64,000 bases of DNA, taken from NCBI RefSeq assembly GCF_905171775.1, contig NC_053489.1, positions 594,393,344-594,457,343 on the forward strand, read 5' to 3'. Shown here one piece after another: positions 44,956-56,968 of the stretch (its first letter is position 1; each line of letters starts with the position of its first letter). The stretch is from Rana temporaria. Its lineage: Eukaryota > Chordata > Amphibia > Anura > Ranidae. The position numbers and the translations under genes were made by a program. Below the pieces are notes generated by a model. The model was not told where the DNA came from. It saw only the letters and a list, made by a program, of their open reading frames with translations, and did no database searches.

Positions 44956-45676
44956 AATATTTGTATACTTACAAATACACTTCAGATCACATTATACTCC
45001 TCCTAAGTATGGGGATACTACATGGGTGAGACTTTTTCATAATCTAGATGCATAGAGGAGTCCAAAATCCAGGGAGCACATTTAGGCTTTCATGGAGCAT
45101 AAATTACACAACACATTTTCTGACTACCTATCATATTTCTGGAATCCTTGAAGAGCAAGGACAGCAGAAACACTCACAAAAGTGCATGTTTTGGAAAGCA
45201 AACACCCCAAGGTATTTTCTGAAAGGCTTAATGAGGCTTTTAAAAATATTGTTTTTTTTGCCAAAAGTTTCTAGAAAAAGCAGAAAAGAATATGAAATTG
45301 GTATTTATTTTTTTACACAAAGTTGTCAAATAATAAGATATTTCTAACACACAGCATAGACATACTTAGAATTACACCTCAAAACCCATTCTGCTACTTC
45401 TCGCTAGTATGGCAATACCACATAAGTGAGACTTTTTCACAGCCTAGCCACACATTTGTGGAGGCACTGGAGAACCAGGATAGTAGAAACACCAAAATGA
45501 CCATATTTTGGAGAGTAGACACACCAAGGTGGCAAGATGAGTCTTTTGAATTATGAACTATTTGAACTTTTGAGACTATGCTTTTGCCACAAGTTTTTGG
45601 TAAATGCAGAATTAATATTTTTTTAGACAAATCTGCAAATTTTATTAGATATTTTTCATCCACAGCATAAGCATAC
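44956..45676 (+). repeat. Diverged tandem repeat, two further units
   Basis: Unit starts near 44,960 and 45,325, period about 365 bp. Shared words include CATACTTA, GGGTGAGACTTTTTCA/AAGTGAGACTTTTTCA and CACCCCAAGG/CACCAAGG. A third start is cut by the next TTAA element at 45,677. Confidence 0.65.
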
Positions 45677-45680
45677 TTAA

Positions 45681-47840
45681 AGAGGAAGTAAACCCTGATG
45701 GGTTTTACTTCATCTTTATTTCCCTGCAAAGGTAAAGCATAAAGTAGCCCATTATGTGTCGCTCCGACATTAGGAGCTCATGTCGCATGACGTGTGAAAA
45801 TGAATGTTTCCCTATCGGATCCGTCTTAACTGGTCCGACACATGTTGGAGCGACTTTGAAAATGCTCCCTGTACTACTTTGGTCCGACTTTGATCCTACT
45901 TCACTCCATTGAATATGATTGAAGTTGGATCAAAGTCGGAACGCCGTCTTGCATGCTCCGACTTTGGCATGCGACTTGTACTCTGCTGATCTTGAGGTGG
46001 AACACCACACCAAATTTTAACAAAAAAAATGGCATTGGTTTCCCCTCCAAGAGCATACCAGGCCCATGGGTTTGGTGCAGTTCCCAACAACCCTGGCCGT
46101 TGGTTTTCAGGCGGGGGGCTTATCGGAATCTGGGAGCCCCCTTTAACAAGAGAGCCCCCAGATACTGGCCCCCCACCCTAGGTGAATGGGTATGGGGTAC
46201 ATAGTACCCCTACCCATTCACCTGGAGTAAAAGTGTCAAAAAAATAAACACTACAAATGTTTTTAAAACCATTTATTAGACAGCTCCGGGGGTCTTCTTC
46301 CGACTTCTCCGCTCTCCGGGGGTCTTCTTCTGACTTCAGGGGTCTTCTTTTATCTTCTCCGCTCTCTTCTTCTGCTCTCTGCGCTCCCCGGTTCTTCTCC
46401 CACTGTCTGGTGCCGTCTGCCGGGCTGAGCCGCCGCTATCTTCTTTGTAGCTCTTTCACTAGCAGCGGCCAGCCCGGTCTTCATTGTCACCTTCTTCCTT
46501 GTCGCCTTCTTCTTTGTCGCCTTCTTCTTCTTCTCTCTTCTTTTCTTCCGATGTTGACTCAACGCTCCCTCCTGCTGTAATGCCGGGTGCGCGGTGAACG
46601 GCGATTTATATAGGCATCTTATGAAGAAGAGGGAAGAAGAATGCGACAAGAAAAAAAGCGATAAGGAAGACCGGGCTGGCCGCCGCTAGTGAAAGAGCTA
46701 CAAAGAAGATAGTGGTAGCGCAGCCCGGCAGAAGGTACCAGAGAGCGGGAGAAGAACCGGGGAGCGTGGAGAGCAGAATAAGAGAGCCGAGAAGACGAAA
46801 GAAGACCCCCAAAGTCATAAGAAGACCCCCGGAGAGCGGAGAAGTCAGAAGAAGACCCCCAGAGCTGACTAATAAATGATTTTAAAAGCCTGTGTAGTGT
46901 GTTTATTTTTTTTACACTTTTCCTCCAGGTGAATGGGTAGGGGTATGATGTTCCCCCTAATCATTCACCTAGGGTGGGGGCCCCCTTGTTAAAGGGGCTC
47001 CCAGATTCCGATAAGCCCCCCACCCGCAGACCCCGACAACCAACGGCCAGGGTTGTCGGGAAGAGGCCCTGTCCTCATCAGCATGGGGACAGGGTGCTTT
47101 GGGGTGGGGGGGCCGCAGGGTGCCCCCCTGCCCCAAAGCACCTACCTCCCCATGTTGAGGGCATGTGGCCTGGCACGTTTAAGGAGGGGGGGACGCTCGC
47201 TCGTCCCCACACCCTTTCCTGACCGGCCAGGCTGCTGTTCGGATACGGGTCTGGTATGGATTTTGGGGGGACTCCACGCCTTTTTTTTTAGCATAGGGGG
47301 TTCCCCTTTAAATCTGCACCAGACCCATGGGTCTGGTATGCTCTTGGAGGGGAACCCATGCCGTTTTTTTTGTTAAAATTTGGCGTGGAGTTCCCCCTCA
47401 AGATTCATATCAAACACAGTGCCTGGTATTGGCAAGGATCCAAGTCGGATCCCTGTTTATTGAAAGTCGGACATATAACGGCTTCAAGTCGCAGGGCAAA
47501 GTCGGATCCAAAGTACTAGCCTATACGCCTTTGTGCGAGTGGTCAGAGAATGCAGCTTAGTGTAACTTCACTAATACCGGTCCCTGTTCCTATAAGCCAA
47601 TCATGCCAAGTCTTCTGGCTCCTCACAGAAATGCCTTGTTTACTGGCAAGGAAGTACAGGAGCCTGAAGAAAGAAAGAACAAAAGCTTTCCTGTGGGGTC
47701 AACAGTGCAGTTGTCTGCAGGGGCAAGCTGGGACTGGGGTCTTGCAGGAACATAGTCAATCAGATGTGCAGATCTGCCAGTTCAGGAGACAGTCAGACTC
47801 ATGGTCATCAGCATCTAATGATTTTGGGTTTAATACCACT
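45681..47840. mobile_element. 2.2-kb TTAA element containing a palindromic module
   Basis: Ends AGAGGAAGTAAACCC and the reverse complement of GGGTTTAATACCACT, TTAA on both sides (45,677-45,680 and 47,841-47,844). The interior (about 45,890-47,430) is a diverged palindrome centred near 46,620 that shares modules with 35,200-36,130: GGGTACATAGTACCCC hairpins, the CTCCGGGGGTCTTCTTC block and the AACCCTGGCCGTTGG block. No gene supported. Confidence 0.7.
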
Positions 47841-47844
47841 TTAA

Positions 47845-49183
47845 AGGAAATGAAAGAAAATGCACACTGCCACTGCTTATAGTGCCAACCACTAAGCTTC
47901 TCTTGACGTGTTGTTGGCCCACATTTACTATGTAAATGTGTATAATCTTTCTCTGTACGACCACCATCTTGTGCCACTCCATAATAGCAAATGCTAATTC
48001 TCATTTTCTACAGGTAGTAGAACCCGAAGTGGTAGTAGATTTGAATAAAATTAAAATAGTTTAGTTTATTTGCACAAGATGATTGTGTTTTTATTTTTGT
48101 AATGGGTGACCATTACTTTTTGCATGAAAGGTGTGAGTTTTTTGTTAAAAGGGTTTACTTTATTCAGACTTCAGGTATGTCATATTTGTATGAGACAGTC
48201 AAATTTCAATAAAATAAAAGTACATATATTCATTGCATGCAAAGTTGTGTTTATGTGAATATTTCTGAGCAGGGGGTCTGTAGCTTTCATCAGGTTTCCT
48301 AAAGGGGTCTGTGATTCATAAAAGTTTAAGAACCACTGTACTATATGATAATATAAAACTAGTAAATTAGCTGCATTCAGTATTTCAGGCCCAATCCCTC
48401 CAGTCTTATGAGCTTTTTTTTTTTTTCACTGAGGACACCCATTGCAATAATGTACCAATAGTAAAATGGGAGCTCTGACGAAAAAAAAAAAAAAAAAAAA
48501 AAAACATTTACAGGCATGCATGTGTTTGCTGCTAGGTCAAAGCTGCTAAACTTAACTTAGAAAAGCTTTTGTAATATATAGATACTATTTGTTTCCTGAA
48601 GGGCTTTTATTGAGCAGTTTTATTATGTATCCAGATTCTCAAATTTCTGGTACATTTTATACCATCTTCTGAAGTCCGATCAGATAAATTGTCATAACAT
48701 CTTCTTATGAGATCGGATTTTGGAATTCGGCTTGATGCTTGCTGCAGAGGTAGCTTTTTTTGCATGCCAGCACCATCTAGAGTTCAGACTAGCATATGGC
48801 TGCCTAGGCATCGTTCACTGAGAGATGTTTCCAAGACATTATTTCTGATACAGAATAAAAGTAGATCAATTTTATGGTTCTCGCCTAAATTTTGGTAAAA
48901 AATGTTTTCTTGGAAAATAAAATTACCATTGTAATTGCAATTACAGACCATGCAGTCTTTCACGGAGACATATGCAGCTTATTTCAGCTGTAGCTAGCAT
49001 AAAGGCTGATGTAATTATTTCATAATATAGGACACTATTCATATACAAGAAGTTTACGTACAGATTTTTTTGAGCATTTACAATTATGGATCAGATTAAA
49101 CACATTCATCTCATAGGACTGGAAGTTTTACAAAATGATTGCATATAAAGACGTTTATTCTTTTCTTAAAATCCATTTTTATG
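47845..49183. other. No gene recognised; poly-A run
   Basis: Contains a 24-A run (48,481-48,504) and AT-rich sequence. No supported coding region or element ends. Confidence 0.5.
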
Positions 49184-49191
49184 CTATAAAC

Positions 49192-49339
49192 CATGGGTCT
49201 TCAAACTACGGCCCTCCAGTTGTTCAGGAACTACAATTCCCATCATGCCTAGTCATGTCTGTGAATGTCAGTGTGTTACAATGCCTCATGGGATGTGTAG
49301 TTCTACAACAGCTGGAGGGCCGTAGTTTGAGGATCCCTG
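49192..49339. mobile_element. Short hAT-type MITE
   Basis: 148 bp with ends CATGGGTCTTCAAACTACGG and the reverse complement of CCGTAGTTTGAGGATCCCTG, flanked by CTATAAAC and CTGTAAAC (one mismatch in 8). Contains ACTACAATTCCCATCATGCC-type text typical of widespread vertebrate hAT MITEs. Confidence 0.85.
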
Positions 49340-50129
49340 CTGTAAACACTTGTTGTGGCCCTTATTGATTTTTTGGACTTGCTTTACCTCAATAAAGTAT
49401 TTGTGGAACTAAGATATTAAAAAAAATTCAGATATTTACAAGTAAAATTAAAGGTAATCTGTCAAAATAAGTCTCACTATAAAAGTGACACTAAACTTTA
49501 TTTTAAAACATATATATTCTATTCAAGCTTGTATTTTTAAATTTAAAAAAAGGCCCTTCTATTGCTATCAGTCTCCTACATATCTTCAAATTCCTTTTTT
49601 TTTCTGATGTGATCGGACTTCCTGTTAACGGGTGGCTATGTTTATTCTACATGGTCCCACCAGTGGCGGTGCGTCCATAGAGGGTGCAGGAGCGCCGCCC
49701 CCTCTCTCCTGCACCACTCTATCACCAATAGATAGATTCATGCATTGCATGAATCCATTTATTGTCACTGCTGTCACCCCCTATTCAGGTGTCCGGCCAC
49801 TTGTCGGGCGTCAGGCATCTGAATTACAGCGACAGGGGTGTTTTTGGAAGCGCCTAATTAGAGCCGTGGGCAAATTGGTAAACAGCGGGCGCAATGCTGT
49901 GCGTTTGCTATTTACACAGTGTTGTGTTAGAGAAGCGAATAAATCGCTTCCCTAACAGTGACCCGCCTCTCAGCCAATCAAATGCTTGGGCCTGGTTACC
50001 CTGTCACCTGATTGGCTGAAGCGACAGGCATCCAATCATAGCAGAGATAACAGGAAGAGGATGGGAGAAGATATGGAGGACTCGGAGCGTGGAGGACAGA
50101 GCCGAGACAGGTAAGTGCCGAGCAGGGGG

Positions 50130-50413
50130 CACACTAGCAGAATTTGATGGGGCACAGTAGCGGTATTGATGGGGCACACTGGCAGCAATTGATGGGGCAC
50201 ACTGGCGGCAATTGATGGGGCACACTGGCAGCAAATTATTGGACACAGTGGCGGCAATTGATGGGCACAGTGGTGGCATTGATGGGCACAGTGGTGGCAA
50301 TTGATGGGCACGATGGCAGCAATTGATGGGTACAGTAGCTGCGTTTGATGGCACAGTGGCGGCAATTTATGGGTACAATGGCTGTGTTTGATGGGCACAG
50401 TGGCTGCGCTTGA
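50130..50413 (+). repeat. 23-bp minisatellite
   Basis: About 12 units of ATTGATGGGGCACACTGGCGGC type, with GGGCACAGTGGC variants to the right. The last bases of the window (63,980-64,000) begin the same array in a sister element. Confidence 0.88.
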
Positions 50414-50756
50414 TGTTTTTTTTTTTTTTCAGTTTGTTTGTGCCCCCCCCCCCGTTTTTTTTTGTTCCGTTTCGTATCGTTCCGTAGGTTCGTTTCCGTT
50501 CGTTTTTCGTAAGACGCCCGTTTTCCTGTTCATTCCCGTTCGTTTTTCGTACGACGCAAGTTTTTCGTATTCCGATCGTTTCATATTTTGGTTACCGTCT
50601 TATTTTCATACATGCGGGATGGTTCGTTATTCTGTTTAATTCATGTTCGTTACTTGTTAGACTATATTATTCGTGAATTTTCGTCATTTTGTACTTCCGT
50701 AAATATATCGCGGGATTCGCAGCACTTTCAACACGCGGCTCATCCATATTAACTAT

Positions 50757-50818
50757 TGTTAAGCCCCATACACTTGGTCAGACTTTTTTAACAACAAACA
50801 TAAAAACGATCGTTTTAC
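50757..50818. mobile_element. Left end of a hairpin MITE
   Basis: TTAAGCCCCATACACTTGG followed by TCAGACTTTTTTAACAACAA matches the terminus at 9,865 and 55,470. The remainder is replaced by the 28-bp minisatellite. Confidence 0.65.
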
Positions 50819-51490
50819 CTCTCTGGTGGTGCGGGTACACTTGGGCTCCTTCTCTGGTGGTGCTGGTACAATGGGGCTCCCTCTCTGGTGGTGCAGTTGC
50901 AGCGGGGCTCTCTCTCTGGTGGTGTGGGTACAGCGTGACTCCCTCTCTGGTGGTGCGGGTACAGCGTGACTCCCTCTCTGGTTGGTGTGGGTACAGCGTG
51001 GCTCTCTGGTTGGTGCGGGTACATCGTGGCTCTCTGGTTGGTGCGGGTACAGTGTGGCTCTCTGGGTGGTGTGGGTACAGCGTGGCTCTTTGGTTGGTGC
51101 GAGTACAGCATGGCTCTCTGGTTGGTCGGGTACAGCGTGACTCTCTGGTTGGTGCAAGTACATCGTGGCTCTCCGGTTGGTGCAGGTACAGCGTGACTCT
51201 CTGGGTGGTGCGGGTACAGCGTGGCTCTCTGCTGGTGCGGGTACAGCGTGGCTCTCTGGTTGTGTGGGTACAGCGTGGCTCTTTGGTTGGTGCGGGTACA
51301 GCGTGGCTCTCTGGTTGGTGTGGGTACAACGTGACTTTCTGGTTGGTGCAAGTATAGCGTGGCTCTCTGGTTGGTGCGGGTACATCGTGACTCTCTGGGT
51401 GGTGCGGGTACAGCGTGGCTCTCTGGTGGTGCGGGTACAGCGTGGCTTTCTGGTTGTGTGGGTACAGCGTGGCTCTCTCTGGCTCTCTCT
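50819..51490 (+). repeat. 28-bp minisatellite
   Basis: About 24 units of CTCTCTGGTTGGTGCGGGTA plus CAGCGTGG. The first four units carry insertions giving about 32 bp; later ones settle at 28 bp with 25-27-bp deletion variants. Open frames on both strands here are by-products of the repeat. Confidence 0.93.
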
Positions 51491-51709
51491 GGCTTCCCCC
51501 AGCATGAGCACAGTATTCTCTTTTTTCCTTTTGTAACCCCCCTCCAGCAGAGTGCTTGCATACTGGGGGCTTTAGCATGGTGTCTGTGGACACGCTGGGG
51601 CCGCCACTCTTAAGGAACTAAATTTCCCATGATGCCCCCAGTCCCCAGAGTCTTCTGATTGGCCCTCTGCTGTGGCCAATCATGGTGAGGAAAGCAGGAA
51701 GCAAGGCAG

Positions 51710-51903
51710 CTGACAGAGAGGGGAAGGGGGGCGATCGGGGGAGATATACAGTACAGACAGCCCGCGGCTCTCCTCTCCCTATCACAGTGCCACTGCCAAG
51801 TTCTCTGGTAAATGGAACAGCGGCGCTGTGACAGGGAGAGGAGAGCCACGGGCTGTCTGTACTGTATATCTCCCCCGATCGCCCCCCTTCCCCTCTCTGT
51901 CAG
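51710..51903. repeat. 78-bp inverted repeat with 38-base loop
   Basis: 51,710-51,787 and 51,826-51,903 are reverse complements with two mismatches. GC-rich arms (GGGGGGCGATCGGGGGAG) would make a very stable hairpin. Confidence 0.92.
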
Positions 51904-52052
51904 CTGGAGCTAGAAGAGAGAGAGCAGCTCTAATTGAATTTGTCGCACCGCCGCCTTGCTTCATGCCCGCTGTTTTCCTCCCCGAGAATCGTGGCACTGA
52001 TTTCTAGGGGAGGGGGGCAAACGCCCTCCCTTGCCCTATGGAGTGGACGCCC

Positions 52053-54060
52053 ATGACCATGGGCATCATTTACTGTACCTCAGACACTGCTTGTTAGTGA
52101 CAAGTTGGGAAAGTGAATCTACCCAGTTGGAACACAGATATGAGTGAAAACCTGTCAGGGGTTCTAACCCTTAATTTCTCTATCAAATATGAACAATTGG
52201 ATCTAAATACAAAATAAAGAAGGAATGTCAATAGTCTTTGTGTGTGTGTCTAGTGTTTCCCAATTAATATCATTGCACTGTATTTTTAAATGTGGCCAGT
52301 GTAATGGTCTGAATTTAACTTGATTTTGTCCTACTATCTCTGTTTAGCAACACTCAGGCTGGGAGAGGAAGAGAGCAGCACGATGGGGGCCAATCAGTCT
52401 CTTCTACATGAACATGTGCTGCAAGGATCATTATGACAGGATGAGACAGCAGAGAGATAAACTTATAAGCTTGTTGCTGCTCTTTTTCTTTCCAGTCACA
52501 GGCTGAGGGAAGAAAGGTTACCTAGATGTATTGCTTAACTGAAGCAAAAAAAAAGTAAGGTCACAAAGCTAGCTGTGCTATTTATTACAGCTGTGCAAAT
52601 CTCAGAAAATGATGGGCAGAAATACAAATCCTTTGGCAGGTAAGACAGCTCCCATATACGTATGTGTTTCAATGACATATTTTCCTGTTTTCAGCTTTAA
52701 AAAAAATGAATTTGGAACTTGGATTTTTGAAACTAGATTCTGAAAGGAAAGAAAATGTAATAAAATGATAATATGTACACAGAATTACAAAAGACCTACA
52801 TTGTGCTGCTGTCTTTTTCCTACTTTTAGAAATGATAAAAGAACTAAAAAACCCATGTGCACCTGCCATAGGATTATTTTTATAGACAAGATTATTTTAT
52901 TTAATCTAAGAATAGCAACACATTTTTACTGATACAGAAACTGGGATTTTATGATTTTATATTATTCTATGAATATTCAATGTTTATAAAACAATGTAAA
53001 TAAGAAAAAAAGGTTGTACCGGTTTTTAAGTAAAAAAAATAAAGTTGTGAACATATATATCACCTTACTTTTAAGTATTGTAGCCACCCTACCCTAACCA
53101 AATTTAGTTTACTGGGTGTTAAACAGCCTATGCTGTTATATATTTATATACAGAATTAATTTGGTCTTCCCCTTGGCCCAGTGTGAATGCTGTTTCTGGC
53201 TTCTGGCAGTAGGTATCACTATTACCTCTGAAAATAAAGTGAGTGTAAGAAAAGCCCAGTACGTTCCAGGACAAGAAGACTGGTGCATGTTCATGCATAT
53301 GTCTATGCTCATAATTATGACCAAAATCTTACTGCAGGAAGAGTACTGGCACACATGCACACTTAGTAGCGCATGTGCATGCACACATGCACAATCACCA
53401 CTGGCATTGGCATCAAACAACCTATTTAAGTTAGACTGTGACAAGAACAGATAACTGAGTGGTCTTCAGCTAGTTCCTGCTGCCTGAGCTTCTATGTTTG
53501 CCTGCCCATGCATGATGCAGGTTGCCCCTGACCTGCCTTTGGATTCCTGTCTACCTGTTGTGACCTCAGCTTGTACTCTGACTCTGTTCCCACCTGTTCC
53601 TGTATCTCCCTATCAGGCTGTGTATTGATCAAAATTTGTATCCTGGCTCTGTCTCTGTCTGTTGTTCCTGTACCTCACTGCCTGGCTGCTAATGACCTTT
53701 TGGTTTGTGTCCTGGATAAGCTCCTGTCTGCTTATCAAATGCCACCGTCTTCCAGTCTCTGGAAGTTAGTGCTGGGGCAGTGTGGTGTGAGAGGTCGTGT
53801 GTGAGCAGCGAGCAGAGGACTGGACCCCCCCACCCCTGAGAGCGACAGTGAGGTGGACTGGACCCCCCATGACTGGACCGGACCCCCACGACCGAGAGCG
53901 GCAGCAGGTAACCCGGGACCTACAGCGGCGGCAGAGCAGGACATCATGGTGCGGTTCGTCCCACATAAAGCAAGCCACAGGGGCACCATAGAACATAAAT
54001 GAAAAACTCAATAGAGCATGTGATAAATTGTTTAATGTGGAATATGTTACCTTTAAGATC
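52053..54060. other. No gene recognised
   Basis: Ordinary sequence. CA/TG-rich words near 53,340-53,400. At 53,820-53,900 a GACTGGACC-CCCC motif recurs four times. No splice-bounded exon could be supported. Confidence 0.5.
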
Positions 54061-54061
54061 A

Positions 54062-56190
54062 CTTATTTCAACCCGTCCATGGGGGATGAGTTGGCATGTG
54101 AGACATCCCTTTTTCCACATTGATATATTCCAACTCTGTTCTCGAAATAGGATCTGATCTCATAATAGGGTTTCTTGTTTGTTGTTGTTAGTTTACTGAG
54201 GGGCAAGAATATTTTTCAATGTACGTGCCCTGCTAAATGTAACCTGGGGGGCAGGGGTAATACGGGGGCCAATCTCTGATCTAGCTTTAGGATTCCATAA
54301 TGTTTATTTAAGATTTTTAAAATAGACCTAAATTTGTCATTAAACGTGGTGGTAAATCTTATTGCATTAGAATTGGAATCTAACTGATTGTTCTTATCTT
54401 TCCCAATTTTACTTTCCATATGCGGTGGATTTAAGTTGTTATCAAATGCTTATTTAACCAATGCAAGGAGGTATCCTTTATCTTAATTTTTTTAAACATC
54501 ATGGCTCCTGTGTAACATACTCCTCCATTTTGGATACAATGTCTTTGTAACTTATTGAATTGTCCACTAGGAATGTTCTGAATCCAAGCTGGATGGTGGC
54601 AGCTAGAATGTGATTGTATGATTTTTACTGACGATGGTATCTCCTTCATGTGATAGGACTAAAGCCTCGTACATACGATCGGACATCAAACAAACTTTCC
54701 CTTGGATTTTTGTCCGAAGGGAGTTGTCCGGTCACACCCATAGCATACACACGCTCTGACTTTTTCGGCAACAAACACAAACGTAGAGTGACGTTTCAAC
54801 GTACTGACAAGAGTTTAAAAGAGGAAGTTCAATTCTCCGGCATCAGCCTTTGGGCTACTTCTGCTAATCGAGAGTTAGTAGAGGTTTCATCTGTGTGCAT
54901 TCGCGATTTTCATTTTCGTTCAATTTTGTTCGTTTCTGAACGTCCGTTCGTCAAGCAGACATGTTGCACAATGGGGTTGTGCTAACCTGACCCACCAAAA
55001 AATATAGAAATATGTTTGATTCATATAACCAAAATACACTAATCCAAAGTAAAGACATTTGTTTTTACTCTGTCAGTATCACCAGCAAAGCAGCTTTTAG
55101 TATTATCACATTATAAAGAAGAAGAAAATGTGCGCTGCTTTTCTTGATTTCAGAACTTGCCGCGTCATGAATGTGCACTTTCAAATGCGAACGCTAGTTT
55201 TACCAGACAGACCGCTTCCGGCTGGTCTTTGCTTCTGAGCATGCGCGTTTACTTTGTACAAAAGTCAGATTGCTTGCTGTACACACGGTCGGACTAGGCA
55301 CCATTGGACTCTTGTTGATGTAAAGTTTGTCCATTTGCAAACCAAACTTTTTGTCCGATGAAACCCGAAAAAGTTTGTCCGATGGAGTGTACACACGATC
55401 GGACTAATGTGAAAACTTGCTGTTTTTGAAGTGTGTTGGCAAAAAGTCAGACCGTGTGTACGGGCCTTAAGTCCAAAAAGACAATTTCACCAGGATCAAT
55501 CCCATTCGCATTACAGTGTGCTTCAAAGGAGGAGAACACATCAAGGCCTCCATTCCAGATGATAAGAATGTTGTCAATGTAGCAACCATAGAACCTGATG
55601 TTTTCAGCAAAAGGGTTGTTGGCCCAGATGTTCCCCTCCTCCCAGTAGCCCATTGTGAGGTTGGCATAGCATGGGGTGAAATTTACCCCCATGGCTGTGC
55701 CTCTGATTTGCAAGAAAAATTGGTCCAAAAATGAAAAATAATTATGTTTTAAACAAAACTCTGTTCTGTCAACTAGAAAGATGGCCTGTTCAGAATTGAT
55801 ATCACCTGCTTTGACCAAGAAATGTTGTAATGCAGCCAACCTTACCTGATGAGGAATTGATGTGTAGGGAGGAGACGTCCAATGATATAGAGCCCTCAAC
55901 CCATAAATACTTTTTGAGAACTTCCAGTACATGACTGGAGTATCTTATGTATGATGGAAGTTAAACTACAATGGGTTGGAGAAAATAATCAATGTATGTT
56001 GACAGGCTGCTGGTGAAACTATTGGTGCTGGCAACTATGGGTCTGCCTGGGGGATTGGTTAGAGACTTTTGCACCTTGGGAAGGAGATACAAATACAGTG
56101 TACTGCATACTGAAGGGAGTAAGAACTTCTCGCTATCATACAGCACACCTCCCTGCCAAGCACCTAGGCATTTGAGATCTGTCATAAAAA
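54062..56190 (-). pseudogene. Penelope-like element RT remnant, split by a MITE
   Basis: Read leftward. At 56,185-55,961, LYLLPKVQKSLTNPPGRPIV and YIDYFLQPIV; at 55,932-55,480, YTSIPHQVRL, HNYFSFLDQFF, RGTAMGVNFTP and CYIDNILIIW. These are Penelope RT blocks; the catalytic pair YIDD is altered to YIDN and stops intervene. After the MITE at 54,662-55,469, the linker (PAWIQNIPSGQF, KIFLPLSKL-like in another frame) continues to about 54,062. The GIY-YIG endonuclease expected next is missing. Nonfunctional. Confidence 0.85.
54662..55469. mobile_element. Hairpin MITE inserted in Penelope remnant
   Basis: About 808 bp, ends AAGCCTCGTACATACGATCGG and the reverse complement of CCGTGTGTACGGGCCTT. The right 225 bp matches 9,865-10,112 in reverse. 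The target duplication is not clear (TA or TTAA possible). It lies between two Penelope coding blocks. Confidence 0.8.
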
Positions 56191-56317
56191 TGGAAAAGGA
56201 TCAGAAGTCAGTTTCATATAGGTGTTGGTATCAGCTAACAAACGACACACCTCCCCTGGACACAGTCAGCTGCTTGGTTCTTTTCACATCGCCAGTGTCA
56301 GTGACACCATCTTCCCT

Positions 56318-56830
56318 TGCCAGTGGGTCCAGCTCTACACACCACACACTGCAGCTGGTGTAACCTTGTGGCTTTTCATGGTTGGTGTCCCTTGGTTGGT
56401 TGGCCGGTTCTAGTGATCCATCAGTACCTGAGGCAGCCTTACAGCCTTGTGGTAATGTTGTCATTCTGTTTTAATCTTTGGAATAAATCTTGAGCAACCT
56501 TTTTGTGTATAAATGTGGTTCATTGCAGCCATTACCCATCGATTCCAGCTCAGTTGATGAGCGTTGTAAACCCTTTTTGTCTTCAGAATTTCAGCGGGTC
56601 TGGCTCTACACACTGCAGCTGGCGTGTCCTTGTGGCTTTTCATGGTTGGTGTCTGGCCGGTTCTAGTGATCCATCAGTGCCTGAGCCAGTCTTACAGCCT
56701 TGTGGTAATGTTGTCATTCAAATTTGTACTGTTTTAATCTTTGGAATACATCGCCAGCAACCTTTTTGAGTATACATGTGGTTCATTGCAGCCATTACCC
56801 AACGATTCCAGCTCAGTTCCTGAGCACTGT
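56318..56830 (-). repeat. Two tandem ~250-bp blocks next to Penelope
   Basis: 56,330-56,570 and 56,593-56,825 align with small indels (GCTTTTCATGGTTGGTGTC, GTTCTAGTGATCCATCAGT, GTGGTTCATTGCAGCCATTA in both). They sit upstream of the Penelope RT on its strand, where tandem pseudo-LTRs would lie; this role is an inference. Confidence 0.8.
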
Positions 56831-56968
56831 CAACCATTTTTTCCTTCAGCATTTCAGAAATAGATGATCAGCAGTAATCCTAGAGGTTTATTTATTCAAG
56901 AGATGTGTGCTTTGACTGTAGTCCATAAATAAGTGAACCTACTGTTATGTAGCCAGTGCTATCATCTA

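Larger units (their letters stand above)
49661..52052. mobile_element. Composite hAT-like element with minisatellites
   Basis: Starts CAGTGGCGGTGCGTCCATAG; an imperfect inverted counterpart, CCCTATGGAGTGGACGCCC, lies at about 52,034-52,052. A second copy of the left end begins at 63,783. The interior holds a 23-bp minisatellite, a MITE end, a 28-bp minisatellite and a hairpin. No 8-bp duplication could be confirmed, and both ends may not belong to one insertion. Confidence 0.5.

Noticed and set aside
50759..51593. Overlapping open frames of up to 271 codons on the minus strand, rich in His, Thr and Pro
   Set aside because: They arise from a 28-bp tandem repeat read in several frames at once; no start context, splice sites or domain support a gene.
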